From Planctomycetota bacterium (GTDB lineage: Bacteria > Planctomycetota > UBA1135 > GCA-002686595), in the NCBI GenBank assembly GCA_002686265.1, contig NZBA01000023.1, positions 33,316 to 97,315 on the forward strand: a stretch of DNA of 64,000 nt, given 5' to 3'. The position numbers and the translations under genes were made by a program. Positions 32,945 through 42,089 of the stretch are shown here, piece by piece; position 1 is the first letter of the stretch, and every line of letters begins with the position of its first letter. The notes under the pieces were generated by a model. It worked only from the letters and a program-made list of their open reading frames with translations, ran no database searches and was not told the origin of the DNA.

Positions 32945-35557
32945 TCAGCCGGCGCGCACGGCGCGCACCGCGTCGGTGCGGTTCATGCGCCAGATCGGGT
33001 AGACGGCGGCGGCGAGGGCCAGGGCCAGGGCCGACACGAGGGTGATCCACAGCCACGCTCCCGCGCCGCGCTGCGGTAAGAGGAGCCCGGAGAGGTTCTC
33101 GAGGGCGGTCACGATCACCGGCGCGAGCAGACTGCCGAGCCCGACGCCGATCAGGCCGCCGAAGGCCCCCATGACCGCCGACTCGAGCCAGACCATGCCG
33201 GCGATCTGCCGCGCCGAGGCGCCGAGCGCCTTGAGGATGCCGAGCTCCTTCGTGCGCTCGAGGGCGGCGAGGAGCTGACCGTTGAGGACGCCCACCCCCG
33301 CGAGCAGCGCCGTCAAGCCCAGGATCAAATCGAAGAGCAGGAAGTCGCGGTCGATATCGGTCACCTGCAACTCGCGCAAGCGCGCGCCGCTGACCGTCTG
33401 GAAGGAGGCCTCTCCACCGAGGAAGTCCGCTACCGCGGCGCCCACGACGCCGGGATCTGCCCCTTCTTCGAGGAGCACGCCGACGCGGTCGGTGGTGGCG
33501 ACGTCCAGGCAGAAGTAGCGCTCCATGTAGCGCTCGCTGATCACGCCGTACATGCGTTCGTCGGGAAAGGGGAAGTAGCCGTAGGCGTCCGAGACGGCCA
33601 CGACGCGGAACTCCTGGGCGCGGCCCGAGCCGACCGGGACCTGCACGACGTCGCCCGGCCCGTAGCCGAAGTTGCGCGCAACGCGCTCGGAGAGGATCAG
33701 GCCGTGGCGCTCGTCGAGCTCCCGCACCAGCCCGGGATTCTCCGCCAGGGGCCCGTAGGTCAGAAGCTCCTCGGTGCGCAACCCGATCATCAGGAAGGGC
33801 GCGTAGGTGTGGGCGCTGCCCGACTCGACCGCTCGCACGCCGGGATAGTCCTTGAGCTTGGCGCTGAGCTCGGCGTAGCTCACCTGCGGCAGGCCGTGTA
33901 CGTAGACCTTGTCCACGACCGCCGCGTCGGCCCACTGCTCGATTTCGCCGCGCAGGCTCGCGGTCATGCCCTTCAACCCCACGAACGCGGCGGCGACCAG
34001 GGCGATGGCCGCGGTCGAGACCGCCACGCGCCGCGGACTCTCGAGCATGCTGCGCGCCGCCATGCGGCCCGAGAACGGGAAGCACGCGCGCAAGGGAGCC
34101 TCGAGCACGCGGCAGAAGCCGGTGACGAGGGTCGGCACCAGCAGCGGCACCGCGACCAGCAAGCCCAGGACGCCCACCGCCAGGAGCACCGAGCCGACCA
34201 GCACGCGACCGGCCTCGCCGACCACCGGGACGATCACGAAGTACAGGGCCGGCAGCAGGCCGCCGAGGAGCAGCGCTGCAAAAAGGTGGAAGCCGCGCTG
34301 GTCGGTGCTCCGCGCCAGCGCCTGCTCTCCGCGCAAGGCCTCGACCACGCTCGCGTCGCGGGCGCGCAGCAGGGGGAAGACCGCGCCCGCGACGGCCAGC
34401 CCCATGCCGAGAGCGACCAGGGGGCCGACGACCGTCCAGGGCACCTCGAAGAGCTCGATCACGCGCCCTGAGCCCAAGGTCGTCACGCCGCGGAGAAGCA
34501 GGGCGCGCGCCAGCCCCAGGCCACCGGCCAGACCCGCCGCGCCCCCCACGCCGGCGAGGACGAGGGCCTCGAGCAGGAAGACGCGCGCGACCTGGGCGCG
34601 AGTCGCGCCCACGGCGTGCAGGGTGCCGACCTCGCGCAGGCGCTCGATGAGGGACATCGAGAGGGTGTGGAAGATCACGTACAGCCCCAGGACGAGAGCC
34701 AGCAGCCCAGCCATGCGCACACCGTTGCGGAAGGCGCGCTCGTCGGCGGCCTGACCGATGACGACGCTGCGGCCGATGTCGTAGGCGAAGTTCCCCGACA
34801 GATTGGCGCGCAGGCGCTCGATGTCGACGGCCGGGTCGGGGCGCACCCAGAACCGTGAGTCCACGCGCGCGTCGGCGAAGACCTCCTCGCCGCGGGCGTA
34901 GTCCACGAGCACGACCTCGCCGTCGGCGCGTCGCCCGAGCTTCTCGTGGGCCAACACACCGGCGACCTCGAAGGCGAAGTGCCGGGGGGCGTCGCGCACC
35001 GTGGGCGAGACCTCCTGCATGACGCCGTCGACGCAGGCCTTGCGGGCCGCGCGCCGCGGCCGGGCGAGAGTGAGCTCGTCTCCGGGGGCGAGGGCGAGTT
35101 CGCGCGCCACCGCCATCCCGACCAGCACCTGGGGGCGCTCGGCGTTCGGATCGAGGTGCGCGCCGGCGGCCAGGCGGTAGGCTTCGAGGGCCGGCAGGGA
35201 GTCGGCCTCGGCGGCGATGCAGAGCGCCGCGAAGGGCGCGCGCTCGCGACCGGCGGCGCGCTCGGCCGCGGTCACGTGAACCTCGACGCGGCTCTGGAAG
35301 AAGGCCGAGGCGCCGGCGACGCCCACGGTCGAACGCAGCTCGCCATGGGGATCGGCGACGTCCTCGGCGGGGCGCACCTCGAGCTCCGGGCGCCAGTGCA
35401 TCTCGTGCGGCAGGCGCAGGCCCGCGATCGTGTTGTGATCGAGGGTGAAGACGCCCACTACCGTAGCGATGCCCACGGCGATGCCGAGCACGGAGAAGAG
35501 CGTGCGCCCCGGCCGCTGGATCAGGCTGCGGCGACAGAGGGTCGAGGCGAGTCCCAT
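32945..35557 (-). CDS. FtsX/MacB-type ABC transporter permease
   Basis: From ATG 35557 the protein has 870 residues. It has an N-terminal helix followed by a large periplasmic domain, three helices at about 285-410 ('LLALVLGLYVIFHTLSMSLIERLREVGTLHAVGA'), more helices at about 435-500, a second periplasmic domain, and a final FtsX unit ('FLLFDLILGLTALLAGVGVLNGQLLAALERTKELGILKALGASARQ'). This double-FtsX architecture belongs to ABC exporters of the LolCE/YbbP type, which extract lipids or lipoproteins rather than pump small ions. Its ATPase gene lies 11 bases upstream. The substrate is not predictable. Confidence 0.88.
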   Translation of the reverse strand: MGLASTLCRRSLIQRPGRTLFSVLGIAVGIATVVGVFTLDHNTIAGLRLPHEMHWRPELEVRPAEDVADPHGELRSTVGVAGASAFFQSRVEVHVTAAERAAGRERAPFAALCIAAEADSLPALEAYRLAAGAHLDPNAERPQVLVGMAVARELALAPGDELTLARPRRAARKACVDGVMQEVSPTVRDAPRHFAFEVAGVLAHEKLGRRADGEVVLVDYARGEEVFADARVDSRFWVRPDPAVDIERLRANLSGNFAYDIGRSVVIGQAADERAFRNGVRMAGLLALVLGLYVIFHTLSMSLIERLREVGTLHAVGATRAQVARVFLLEALVLAGVGGAAGLAGGLGLARALLLRGVTTLGSGRVIELFEVPWTVVGPLVALGMGLAVAGAVFPLLRARDASVVEALRGEQALARSTDQRGFHLFAALLLGGLLPALYFVIVPVVGEAGRVLVGSVLLAVGVLGLLVAVPLLVPTLVTGFCRVLEAPLRACFPFSGRMAARSMLESPRRVAVSTAAIALVAAAFVGLKGMTASLRGEIEQWADAAVVDKVYVHGLPQVSYAELSAKLKDYPGVRAVESGSAHTYAPFLMIGLRTEELLTYGPLAENPGLVRELDERHGLILSERVARNFGYGPGDVVQVPVGSGRAQEFRVVAVSDAYGYFPFPDERMYGVISERYMERYFCLDVATTDRVGVLLEEGADPGVVGAAVADFLGGEASFQTVSGARLRELQVTDIDRDFLLFDLILGLTALLAGVGVLNGQLLAALERTKELGILKALGASARQIAGMVWLESAVMGAFGGLIGVGLGSLLAPVIVTALENLSGLLLPQRGAGAWLWITLVSALALALAAAVYPIWRMNRTDAVRAVRAG

Positions 35558-35568
35558 GGGATAGGCCG

Positions 35569-36312
35569 TCAGATCGACAGGGAGGCCAGCGCCCCGTGCA
35601 CGGCCTCGACGCCGATCCCCGGGCCGCACAGCTCAACACCCTCGGCCAACTCGCCGTCGACGAGGAACAGCACGCGGTCGGCGAAGGTGGCGTCGCGCGG
35701 GTTGTGGGTCACGAGCAGGATCGCCCGCCCGTGCTCGTCGCACAGCCCGCGCAACAGCTCCATCACCTCGCGCCCGGCCTGCTGGGAGAGATTCCCGGTC
35801 GGCTCGTCGCACAGGAGTAGAGGCTGACCGCCGGCGAGGGCGCGCGCGATCGACACGCGCTGCATCTCGCCGCCGGAGAGCTCGTGCGGGAAGGCGCCGG
35901 CGCGCTCCTCGAGACCGAGAGAAGCGAGCAGGGCCAGCGGGTCCTCGCGCTCGCCCGCCTTACGGCCTCCGATCGAGTGCGGCAGGGCGACGTTCTCGAG
36001 CACGCTCAGGTTGCCGAGCAAGTTGAAGAACTGGAAGACGTAGCCGACCTGCTTGCGTCGCTGCAAGGTGCGGCGGCGCTCGCCGAGTTCGTGCAGGCGT
36101 TCGCCGCCGAGGGTGATGACGCCCGAGTCAGGGCTGTCGAGCCCCGAGAGGAGGTGCAGCAGGGTCGACTTCCCCGAGCCGCTCGGCCCCATCACGCACA
36201 CGAACTCGCCCTCGGCGACCTCGAGGCTGAGGCCCTTGAGGATCGGCGTACGCTCGCCGCCCTGAGCGAAGAAGCGGTAGACGTCCTTGGCACTCGCGAT
36301 CGTCTGCGTCAT
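35569..36312 (-). CDS. ABC transporter ATPase (LolD/MacB type)
   Basis: The 247-residue protein has all ABC motifs: Walker A 'GPSGSGKST' at about 42-50, Q-loop 'VFQFFNLLGNLSVLENV', signature 'LSGGEMQRVSIARAL' and Walker B 'LLLCDEPTGNL', then the switch His in 'LLVTHNPRDA'. The order and spacing match the LolD/MacB subgroup that pairs with FtsX-type permeases. It is the first gene of a three-gene minus-strand operon (36312 to 32501). ATG 36312 is used because residues before it lack family similarity. Confidence 0.92.
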   Translation of the reverse strand: MTQTIASAKDVYRFFAQGGERTPILKGLSLEVAEGEFVCVMGPSGSGKSTLLHLLSGLDSPDSGVITLGGERLHELGERRRTLQRRKQVGYVFQFFNLLGNLSVLENVALPHSIGGRKAGEREDPLALLASLGLEERAGAFPHELSGGEMQRVSIARALAGGQPLLLCDEPTGNLSQQAGREVMELLRGLCDEHGRAILLVTHNPRDATFADRVLFLVDGELAEGVELCGPGIGVEAVHGALASLSI

Positions 36313-36431
36313 GGAGGGTTCACCGGACGCCGCGCAGCCTAGCACATCGCCCACGGCTCCTCACGGCGCCCTTTCCCGCGTTCGGGACACACGGACGCAA
36401 CCTGTTCCGGCGAGCGCGCTATCCTGAAGAC

Positions 36432-38123
36432 ATGGATGTGCAGTCACGCCTCGCTCTCCTCCTCGCATTCCATGCCGCGACGCCACTGATGCTCCAGGGG
36501 GCGGCGGCTTCGCAGTGCTCGATCCAGGAGCTGCACCCTGCGCCGCTCGCGCCCGGTGACGCCCTCGGCAGCGCCATCGACGCCGAGGAGCCGCTGTTCG
36601 ACCTCGCCCTGCTCGGCGCTCCCGGCGCCGACGTCTCCGGCGCCGCGGACGCCGGGACGGCCTGGGTCGCGCGCAAGGCCACGCCTTGGGCTCTGTGGAC
36701 CACCGAGACCCAGCTGGTCTCCCCGGCGCCCGCCGCCGGGGACGGCTTCGGCGGCGCGGTCGCCCTCGAGGGTGCGCTGGCCGCCGTGGGCGCTCCCGGA
36801 CACGCAGCTCCCCTGCCCGACTCCGGCGTCCTGCACCTCTTCGGCTTCGACGGAAGCGCTTGGGTACACCGCCAAGAGATCCCCGCGCCCCAGCCCGCCG
36901 CCGGCGCCCGCTTCGCCTGCGCCCTGGCCCTCGACGGGGCCCGCCTGGCGGTCGGAGCGCGCGGTTCCGATGCGGTCGCGCCCGACGCGGGCGCGGTGGA
37001 GGTCTACGCCTACGACGGCAGCACCTGGGTCCACCGCCAGACCCTCGGCGCCAGCGACGCAGCCGGCGGCGCGGAGTTCGGCGCCGCCCTGTCCTTGGTC
37101 GATCAGCAGCTCGTCGTCGGTGCTCCCGGCGCCGACGCGGGAGCGGGGGCCGCCTACGTGTTCGTCGAGTTCGGCGGCATCTGGTTGCAAGAGGGCAAGC
37201 TCATCCGTCCCTCGGCGGCGGCTGGCGACGCCTTCGGCGCCGCGGTCGCGGCGCGCGCGGGAGTGGCCGCGATCGGCGCGCCCCTCGACGACGGCGCGGG
37301 CACCGACGCGGGCGCCATCGATGTCTTCGAGCGCAACGTGATCTGGGGCCACACCGACGAGGTCACCCTGTTCAACGCCGCCGCCGGCGACCGCTTCGGC
37401 GCGGCGGTCTCGCTCGACGACGCCTTCGTGGGCGGAGGCGCACCCGGCGCGGGCGGGGGACGGGGCGCCGTGATCCTCTTTCAGGGAGCGCCTGGCAGCT
37501 GGAATTTCTGGGGCTCCTTCCAGCCCTGCAACGGTGGCGGGGCGGACGGTCTCGGCGCGGCGTTCGTCAGCCACTTCGGCGGAGTGATCGTCGGTGCTCC
37601 GGGCCACGACGACCCCTTCGCCGATGCCGGACTCGTCTACCAGACCGGCATCGGCGACTGCGGCATATCGCGCTTCTGTTTCGGTGACGGCAGCGGCACG
37701 CCCTGTCCCTGCGCCAACCCGGGCACTTGCGACGCGGGCTGCGCCGGTTCGGCGGGCGAGGGCGCGTCCTTGTGGACCTACGGGACCGGCAGCATCGCCG
37801 CCGATGACCAGCTCTTCCTGGCCCACGACATGCTCCCCGGACAACCCGCGCTCTTGTTCGTCGGCAACACGGACATCGTCGGCGGCGACGGCGTCCCCTT
37901 CGGCGACGGCTTGCGCTGTGTCGGCCAGCAGGTCGTGCGCCTGGGCGTGCGCTTCCCCGATGGGATCGGCGACGCAGTTTGGGGGCCGGGCCTGGGAGCC
38001 GCGGGCGGTTGGGGATCGGGCGATCTGCGCTACTTCCAGAGCTGGTTCCGCGACCCTCACGCCTCCCCTTGCGGCAGTGGCTTCAACCTAAGCGACGCGG
38101 CGCTGGTGTTCTTCGGACCGTGA
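36432..38123 (+). CDS. Secreted FG-GAP beta-propeller protein
   Basis: The 563-residue protein has a signal peptide ('LALLLAFHAATPLMLQGAAA'). About seven repeats of the FG-GAP/integrin-alpha type follow, each with 'GDxFG.AV.....(L/A)A(V/I)GAPGxD' (for example 'GDGFGGAVALEGALAAVGAPGH' near 96-117). They would form a seven-bladed propeller. At about 415 comes 'RFCFGDGSGTPCPCANPG', opening a 140-residue C-terminal module with paired cysteines that I associate with secreted planctomycete proteins. It is probably a cell-surface or envelope protein. No enzyme motif is visible and it stands alone between the ABC operon and the next gene. Confidence 0.82.
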   Translation: MDVQSRLALLLAFHAATPLMLQGAAASQCSIQELHPAPLAPGDALGSAIDAEEPLFDLALLGAPGADVSGAADAGTAWVARKATPWALWTTETQLVSPAPAAGDGFGGAVALEGALAAVGAPGHAAPLPDSGVLHLFGFDGSAWVHRQEIPAPQPAAGARFACALALDGARLAVGARGSDAVAPDAGAVEVYAYDGSTWVHRQTLGASDAAGGAEFGAALSLVDQQLVVGAPGADAGAGAAYVFVEFGGIWLQEGKLIRPSAAAGDAFGAAVAARAGVAAIGAPLDDGAGTDAGAIDVFERNVIWGHTDEVTLFNAAAGDRFGAAVSLDDAFVGGGAPGAGGGRGAVILFQGAPGSWNFWGSFQPCNGGGADGLGAAFVSHFGGVIVGAPGHDDPFADAGLVYQTGIGDCGISRFCFGDGSGTPCPCANPGTCDAGCAGSAGEGASLWTYGTGSIAADDQLFLAHDMLPGQPALLFVGNTDIVGGDGVPFGDGLRCVGQQVVRLGVRFPDGIGDAVWGPGLGAAGGWGSGDLRYFQSWFRDPHASPCGSGFNLSDAALVFFGP

Positions 38124-38323
38124 GGCCGACGGGCCGGACCAGACGATTCTCTTGGTGCGGCTCCCTTTGGGGTTCACGAGGTCCGCTGGAGGTCTTCCGC
38201 GGCGCCGTGACGGGCTGGCTGCCGCGCCCGTGAGAGAGATGGAAACCCCCGCACCCGTGGCGCGTAGACTGCGCCGCGCGCAGAGCGAATTGACCGCGCC
38301 AACCAACGGACAAAGAGGAATCG

Positions 38324-40402
38324 ATGGGCAGATGGATCGCCGGAGCACTGATAGGCCTGGTCGTGGGGCTGGGGTTGGGAAGCGTGATGTTCAGCGAGTC
38401 GGCGGTCACCGGCGGCCTGCGACCAGACTCCTTTGGGCCCCTGGCAGCGGAGCGGGGCGAGACCGAGGCGCTCGCCGCGCCACTCGCTTTCGAGGCGCCC
38501 GCAGGGCAGCGGGACGGGGAGCCGGAAGGACGGGGGATCGTCCCGGCGAGCGAGAGGCGCGTGGCCGCGGCCCTCGAGAGCACCCGGCGAACGGCGCTCC
38601 GCCACCGGCGGGGCGAGAGCGCCCTGTGGGGCACGGTGCTCGACGGCGACGGGCGAGGCGTCGGCGGCGTCACTCTGCGCGCGGTCCTGCGTGACCCCTC
38701 CCACTCGATCGACTCGCCGGACGTGATCGGCGCCTCCGCTCCCGACCTCTCCCTGGAGGCGGCCGTGAGCGAGGCCGCCGCGGAGCACGCACGCATGCGC
38801 GCCGGCCTGTTCGAAGCCCGCACGGACACGAGCGGCGCCTAGCGCATCGACGGCCTGCCCAACGGGAAGTTCCGCCTGTCGGCGCACCTGCGCGACTGGG
38901 CATTCGAATCGATGAGCGGGAGCCTCTACAGCGTGCCCGCCGACTCGGAGGTCGCGCTGCTCGCCCGCCCTGTGAGCGCGGTCTTGGTGCGGGTCGTGCT
39001 CCCCGACGGAGGCTCGCCCGACGAGGCGGTAGTGCGCTGCGCGAGCACCCGCGACGGGAGTACCCACACGCGCTACTTCACCTGGTCGCCACAGCAGCCG
39101 GACCTGCGCCTGGCCCAGGGCAAGGCCGAGGTCACGGCCTGGATCTCCAAGACCGGGGAGCCGCGGGTACGCGACGAAGAGCGGGCGCACCTGATTTCGG
39201 AGAGCGTGGAGGTCCGCGTCGAACCCGGCGCGACTCCTGCGGAGATCGAGCTCGTCCTGGGCGGCAGCCGGGGAATCCGCGGCCGGGTGGTCTACGAGGG
39301 TCCGCGACTGACCGGCGGCTGGCCGCAGGTGAAGCTCATCGCGCTCGCCCCCGGAGCCGAGGTGAGCGCCGAGGACTTCGAGGAGGCCAGCCGCGGAGAG
39401 TATCTGCGCGGTGACCGGGATTTCGCCTTCGTGGACCTCGATCCGGGCACCTACGCCGTCGGCTTCATGCGCTTGAACTCGGGGGCGGCCGAGGTACACG
39501 AGGTGCTCGAGGTGGGCGAGGGGCTGAGCGAGTGCGTCCTGACCGTGCCTCCTCTGGACGAGAGCCGCACGCTGGCGATCCGCGTGACCGACCCGGACGG
39601 AGAGCCGGTGAGCGATGTTCGCTTCGGCTTCCGCCACACGAACAAGGGCGGTGGAAGCTCCTCCAACTCAGGTTTCTCGGGCCTGCGGGACGGCGAGGGC
39701 AGGTACCACATCGCGATCCCCGCCAACGCGCGCCGATCCTACTTCGGCGGCGAGAACGATGGTGCCAGCTTTGCCATCACGGCCTCCAACGAGGAGTTCG
39801 GCACGCGCACCGCCGACCTCTCTGCCGGGCAGACCGAGGTCGAAATCACGTTCACGGAGCCGGCGGAGCTGGTGGTGCACGTCGTCGGCTACTCCGGGAG
39901 CACCCTCGCCGGGCGCTTGAGCATCAACGCGAGACCGGCGGGTAACACCGCCGGGCACTCCTTCAGTTTCAACAACGTCTCGGTCAGCTCCCGAGGCGTG
40001 AAGCGCTTCGAGAAGCTCGCTACCGGACCCCATCTGATCACGATGCGCCTCAAGCCCACGGACAACTCGCCGTACGGGGGGAGTGAGATCGCCAAGGTGG
40101 AGATCGAGCTCTCCACGGGCGAGAACACGCTGAACTTCCCCGTCCCGCCGCTCCATCCCCTCGACGTCACCGTCCCCGGTGCCGAAGAGGACCAAGACGT
40201 GCGGCTCCAGCGCCGCGGCGAGCTGGAGGATTCCTGGCGGTTCTCCTCCTCCCTCCGGTGCGACGCGAGCGGCCGCGTTCTCTTCGGCGAGCTGCCGGCG
40301 GGGCCCTACCGCATCACCGCCCGAGTCGACGGAAGGCCACGCACACTCGAGGTTGAGATCCCCTGCGGGCCGGTCAACCTCGGGCCCGGCGAGGAGGACT
40401 AG
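38324..40402 (+). pseudogene. Membrane-anchored carboxypeptidase-regulatory-like protein, interrupted by in-frame TAG
   Basis: One reading frame of 693 codons runs from ATG 38324 (GAGGA six bases upstream) to 40402 but contains TAG at 38840-38842 (codon 173). The N-terminus is a membrane helix ('GALIGLVVGLGLGSVMF'). Beta-rich domains follow, with carboxypeptidase-regulatory features such as 'GTVLDGDGRGVGGVTLRAVL' and 'IRGRVVYEGP'. At the stop the sequence reads 'TDTSGA', TAG, 'RIDGLPNGKFRLSAHL'; related domains have an aromatic residue there, so TAC to TAG is a likely one-base change. The part after the stop keeps full coding character to 40402. It may be a recent nonsense mutation, a sequencing error or a suppressed amber. 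The function is structural or unknown. Confidence 0.65.
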
Positions 40403-40463
40403 TCCGCTCCCTCCGCGCCGCGATCTTCGGGCAAAGCGCCCGCCGATCCCCTACCCTGGCGGC

Positions 40464-42089
40464 GTGCGTTCCGCCGACTCCGACCTCATCGCACGCTGGC
40501 GAGCCGAGCCCGCGCCCCTGCTCGGGCTGCTACACGCCTTTCACGAGCGCGACGGACACCTGTCCGACGAGGCCCTTCACGCCGTCGCGGAGGGGCTCCG
40601 TATGTCGCTGGCCGACCTCTACGGGACGGTCGAGTTCTACCACCACTTCTCCCGCGAGGCCGGCGGCCGCGACGCCCCCCGCGTGTGTGGCGGTCCCATC
40701 TGCAAGACGCGCGGGAGCGACGCCCTGCTGGCGGAGCTCGACGGAGCGAGCCCCATGCCCTGCGCCGGTCGCTGCGACGAGCCGATCCCCGTCCTCTGCG
40801 GCGGCGAGGTCCTGGTCGGCACGCCGGGCGGGGGCCTCCGCGCCGCGCCGACGCCCCTGCCGCCGCCCAACCCCGACGGCCTCGAGGAGTGCTGCTTCGC
40901 GCGCGTGCGCGAGGCCGGGCGCGCCACCCTGGCGGGCTACGGCGGCTCCTACCGCGCCCTGGCACGGGCGCGCGAGCTCGGAGGCGAGGCGCTGCTGAGC
41001 GAGCTCGACGCCTCGGGTCTCGTCGGCCGCGGCGGCGCGGGCTTTTCGACCGCGCGCAAGTGGCGCGCCGTGCGCGAGGCCGCCGGCGGTCCCAAGACGA
41101 TCGTCTGCAACGCCGACGAGGGCGAACCGGGCTGCTTCAAGGACCGCGTGCTCCTCGACCACGATCCGCACGCCGTGCTCGAGGGCATGGCCGTCGCCGC
41201 CGAGGTCACCGGCGCGACGCGCGGGTTCGTTTACTTGCGCTACGAGTACCCCCACACGCAGGCCGTGCTCGAGCGCGCCATCGAGGAGGCGCGCGGCGAG
41301 CTGGGCGAGTTCGAGCTCAACGTGCGCCGCGGCGCGGGGGCCTACATCTGCGGCGAGGAGACCTCGCTCTTGAACAGCCTCGAGGGGGCGCACCCCTTCC
41401 CGCGCAACCGACCGCCCTTCCCCGTCACGCACGGCTTCGAAGGAACCCCGACCGCCGTCAACAACGTCGAGACCCTCGCCTCGGTCCCGCCCATCGTCGA
41501 GCGCGGCGCCGACTGGTACGCGGGGCTCGGCCTGGGGAAGGAGCGCGGTACCAAGATCATCAGCCTCTCCGGCGACGTCCGGCGACCGGGCAACTACGAG
41601 GTGCCCATCGGCTTCTCCCTGACCAGACTGTTGTTCGACTGGGCCGGCGGCCCCGGGGACGGGCGCGGGCTCCAAGCGATCACGATGGCCGGCCTCTCCG
41701 GCGGCTTCCTCGGCCCCGGCGACTTCGATGCGACCCTCGACGAACCTTGCCTGAAGGCGCGCGGCTCGTTCTTGGGAGCCGGCGGCGTGATGGTCTTCGA
41801 CGACCGGCGTGACATGGTCGACGTCGCGCGCCAGGCGATGGCCTTCTTCGCCGACGAATCCTGCGGGAAGTGCTTCCCCTGCCGCATCGGCACTCAGCGC
41901 CTGACCGAGCGCCTCGCGGGAGTCGCCGGGCCGACCCAAGCCGAGGCGTGGAAGGCGGAGGTCGGAGCCATCGGCGACACGATGTCCCAACTCAGCGCCT
42001 GCGGCCTGGGGATCGCGGCGCCCCTGATCACCGAGAGCCTCCTGCGGCTCTTCCCCGAGCGCGTGGACGAAGCCCTGGCGCGGCGATGA
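40464..42089 (+). CDS. NAD-linked formate dehydrogenase, fused NuoE/NuoF-type subunit
   Basis: The 541-residue protein from GTG 40464 joins two modules. Residues about 1-130 are NuoE-like ('VCGGPICKTRG' and 'PCAGRCDEP' give the four Cys of a [2Fe-2S] cluster). Residues about 170-541 are NuoF-like: 'GRGGAGFSTARKW' (FMN site), 'NADEGEPGCFKDR' (NADH side), 'GAYICGEETSLLNSLEG' and the [4Fe-4S] 'SCGKCFPCRIG'. In soluble formate dehydrogenases this unit passes electrons from the catalytic subunit to NAD+. The stop overlaps the fdhA start by four bases (ATGA). Separate FdsG and FdsB are common; here they are one chain. Confidence 0.92.
   Translation: MRSADSDLIARWRAEPAPLLGLLHAFHERDGHLSDEALHAVAEGLRMSLADLYGTVEFYHHFSREAGGRDAPRVCGGPICKTRGSDALLAELDGASPMPCAGRCDEPIPVLCGGEVLVGTPGGGLRAAPTPLPPPNPDGLEECCFARVREAGRATLAGYGGSYRALARARELGGEALLSELDASGLVGRGGAGFSTARKWRAVREAAGGPKTIVCNADEGEPGCFKDRVLLDHDPHAVLEGMAVAAEVTGATRGFVYLRYEYPHTQAVLERAIEEARGELGEFELNVRRGAGAYICGEETSLLNSLEGAHPFPRNRPPFPVTHGFEGTPTAVNNVETLASVPPIVERGADWYAGLGLGKERGTKIISLSGDVRRPGNYEVPIGFSLTRLLFDWAGGPGDGRGLQAITMAGLSGGFLGPGDFDATLDEPCLKARGSFLGAGGVMVFDDRRDMVDVARQAMAFFADESCGKCFPCRIGTQRLTERLAGVAGPTQAEAWKAEVGAIGDTMSQLSACGLGIAAPLITESLLRLFPERVDEALARR

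Noticed and set aside
38840..38842. Pyrrolysine at the TAG
   Set aside because: The protein is not a methylamine methyltransferase, there is no sign of pyl genes, and a one-base change from TAC explains the stop.
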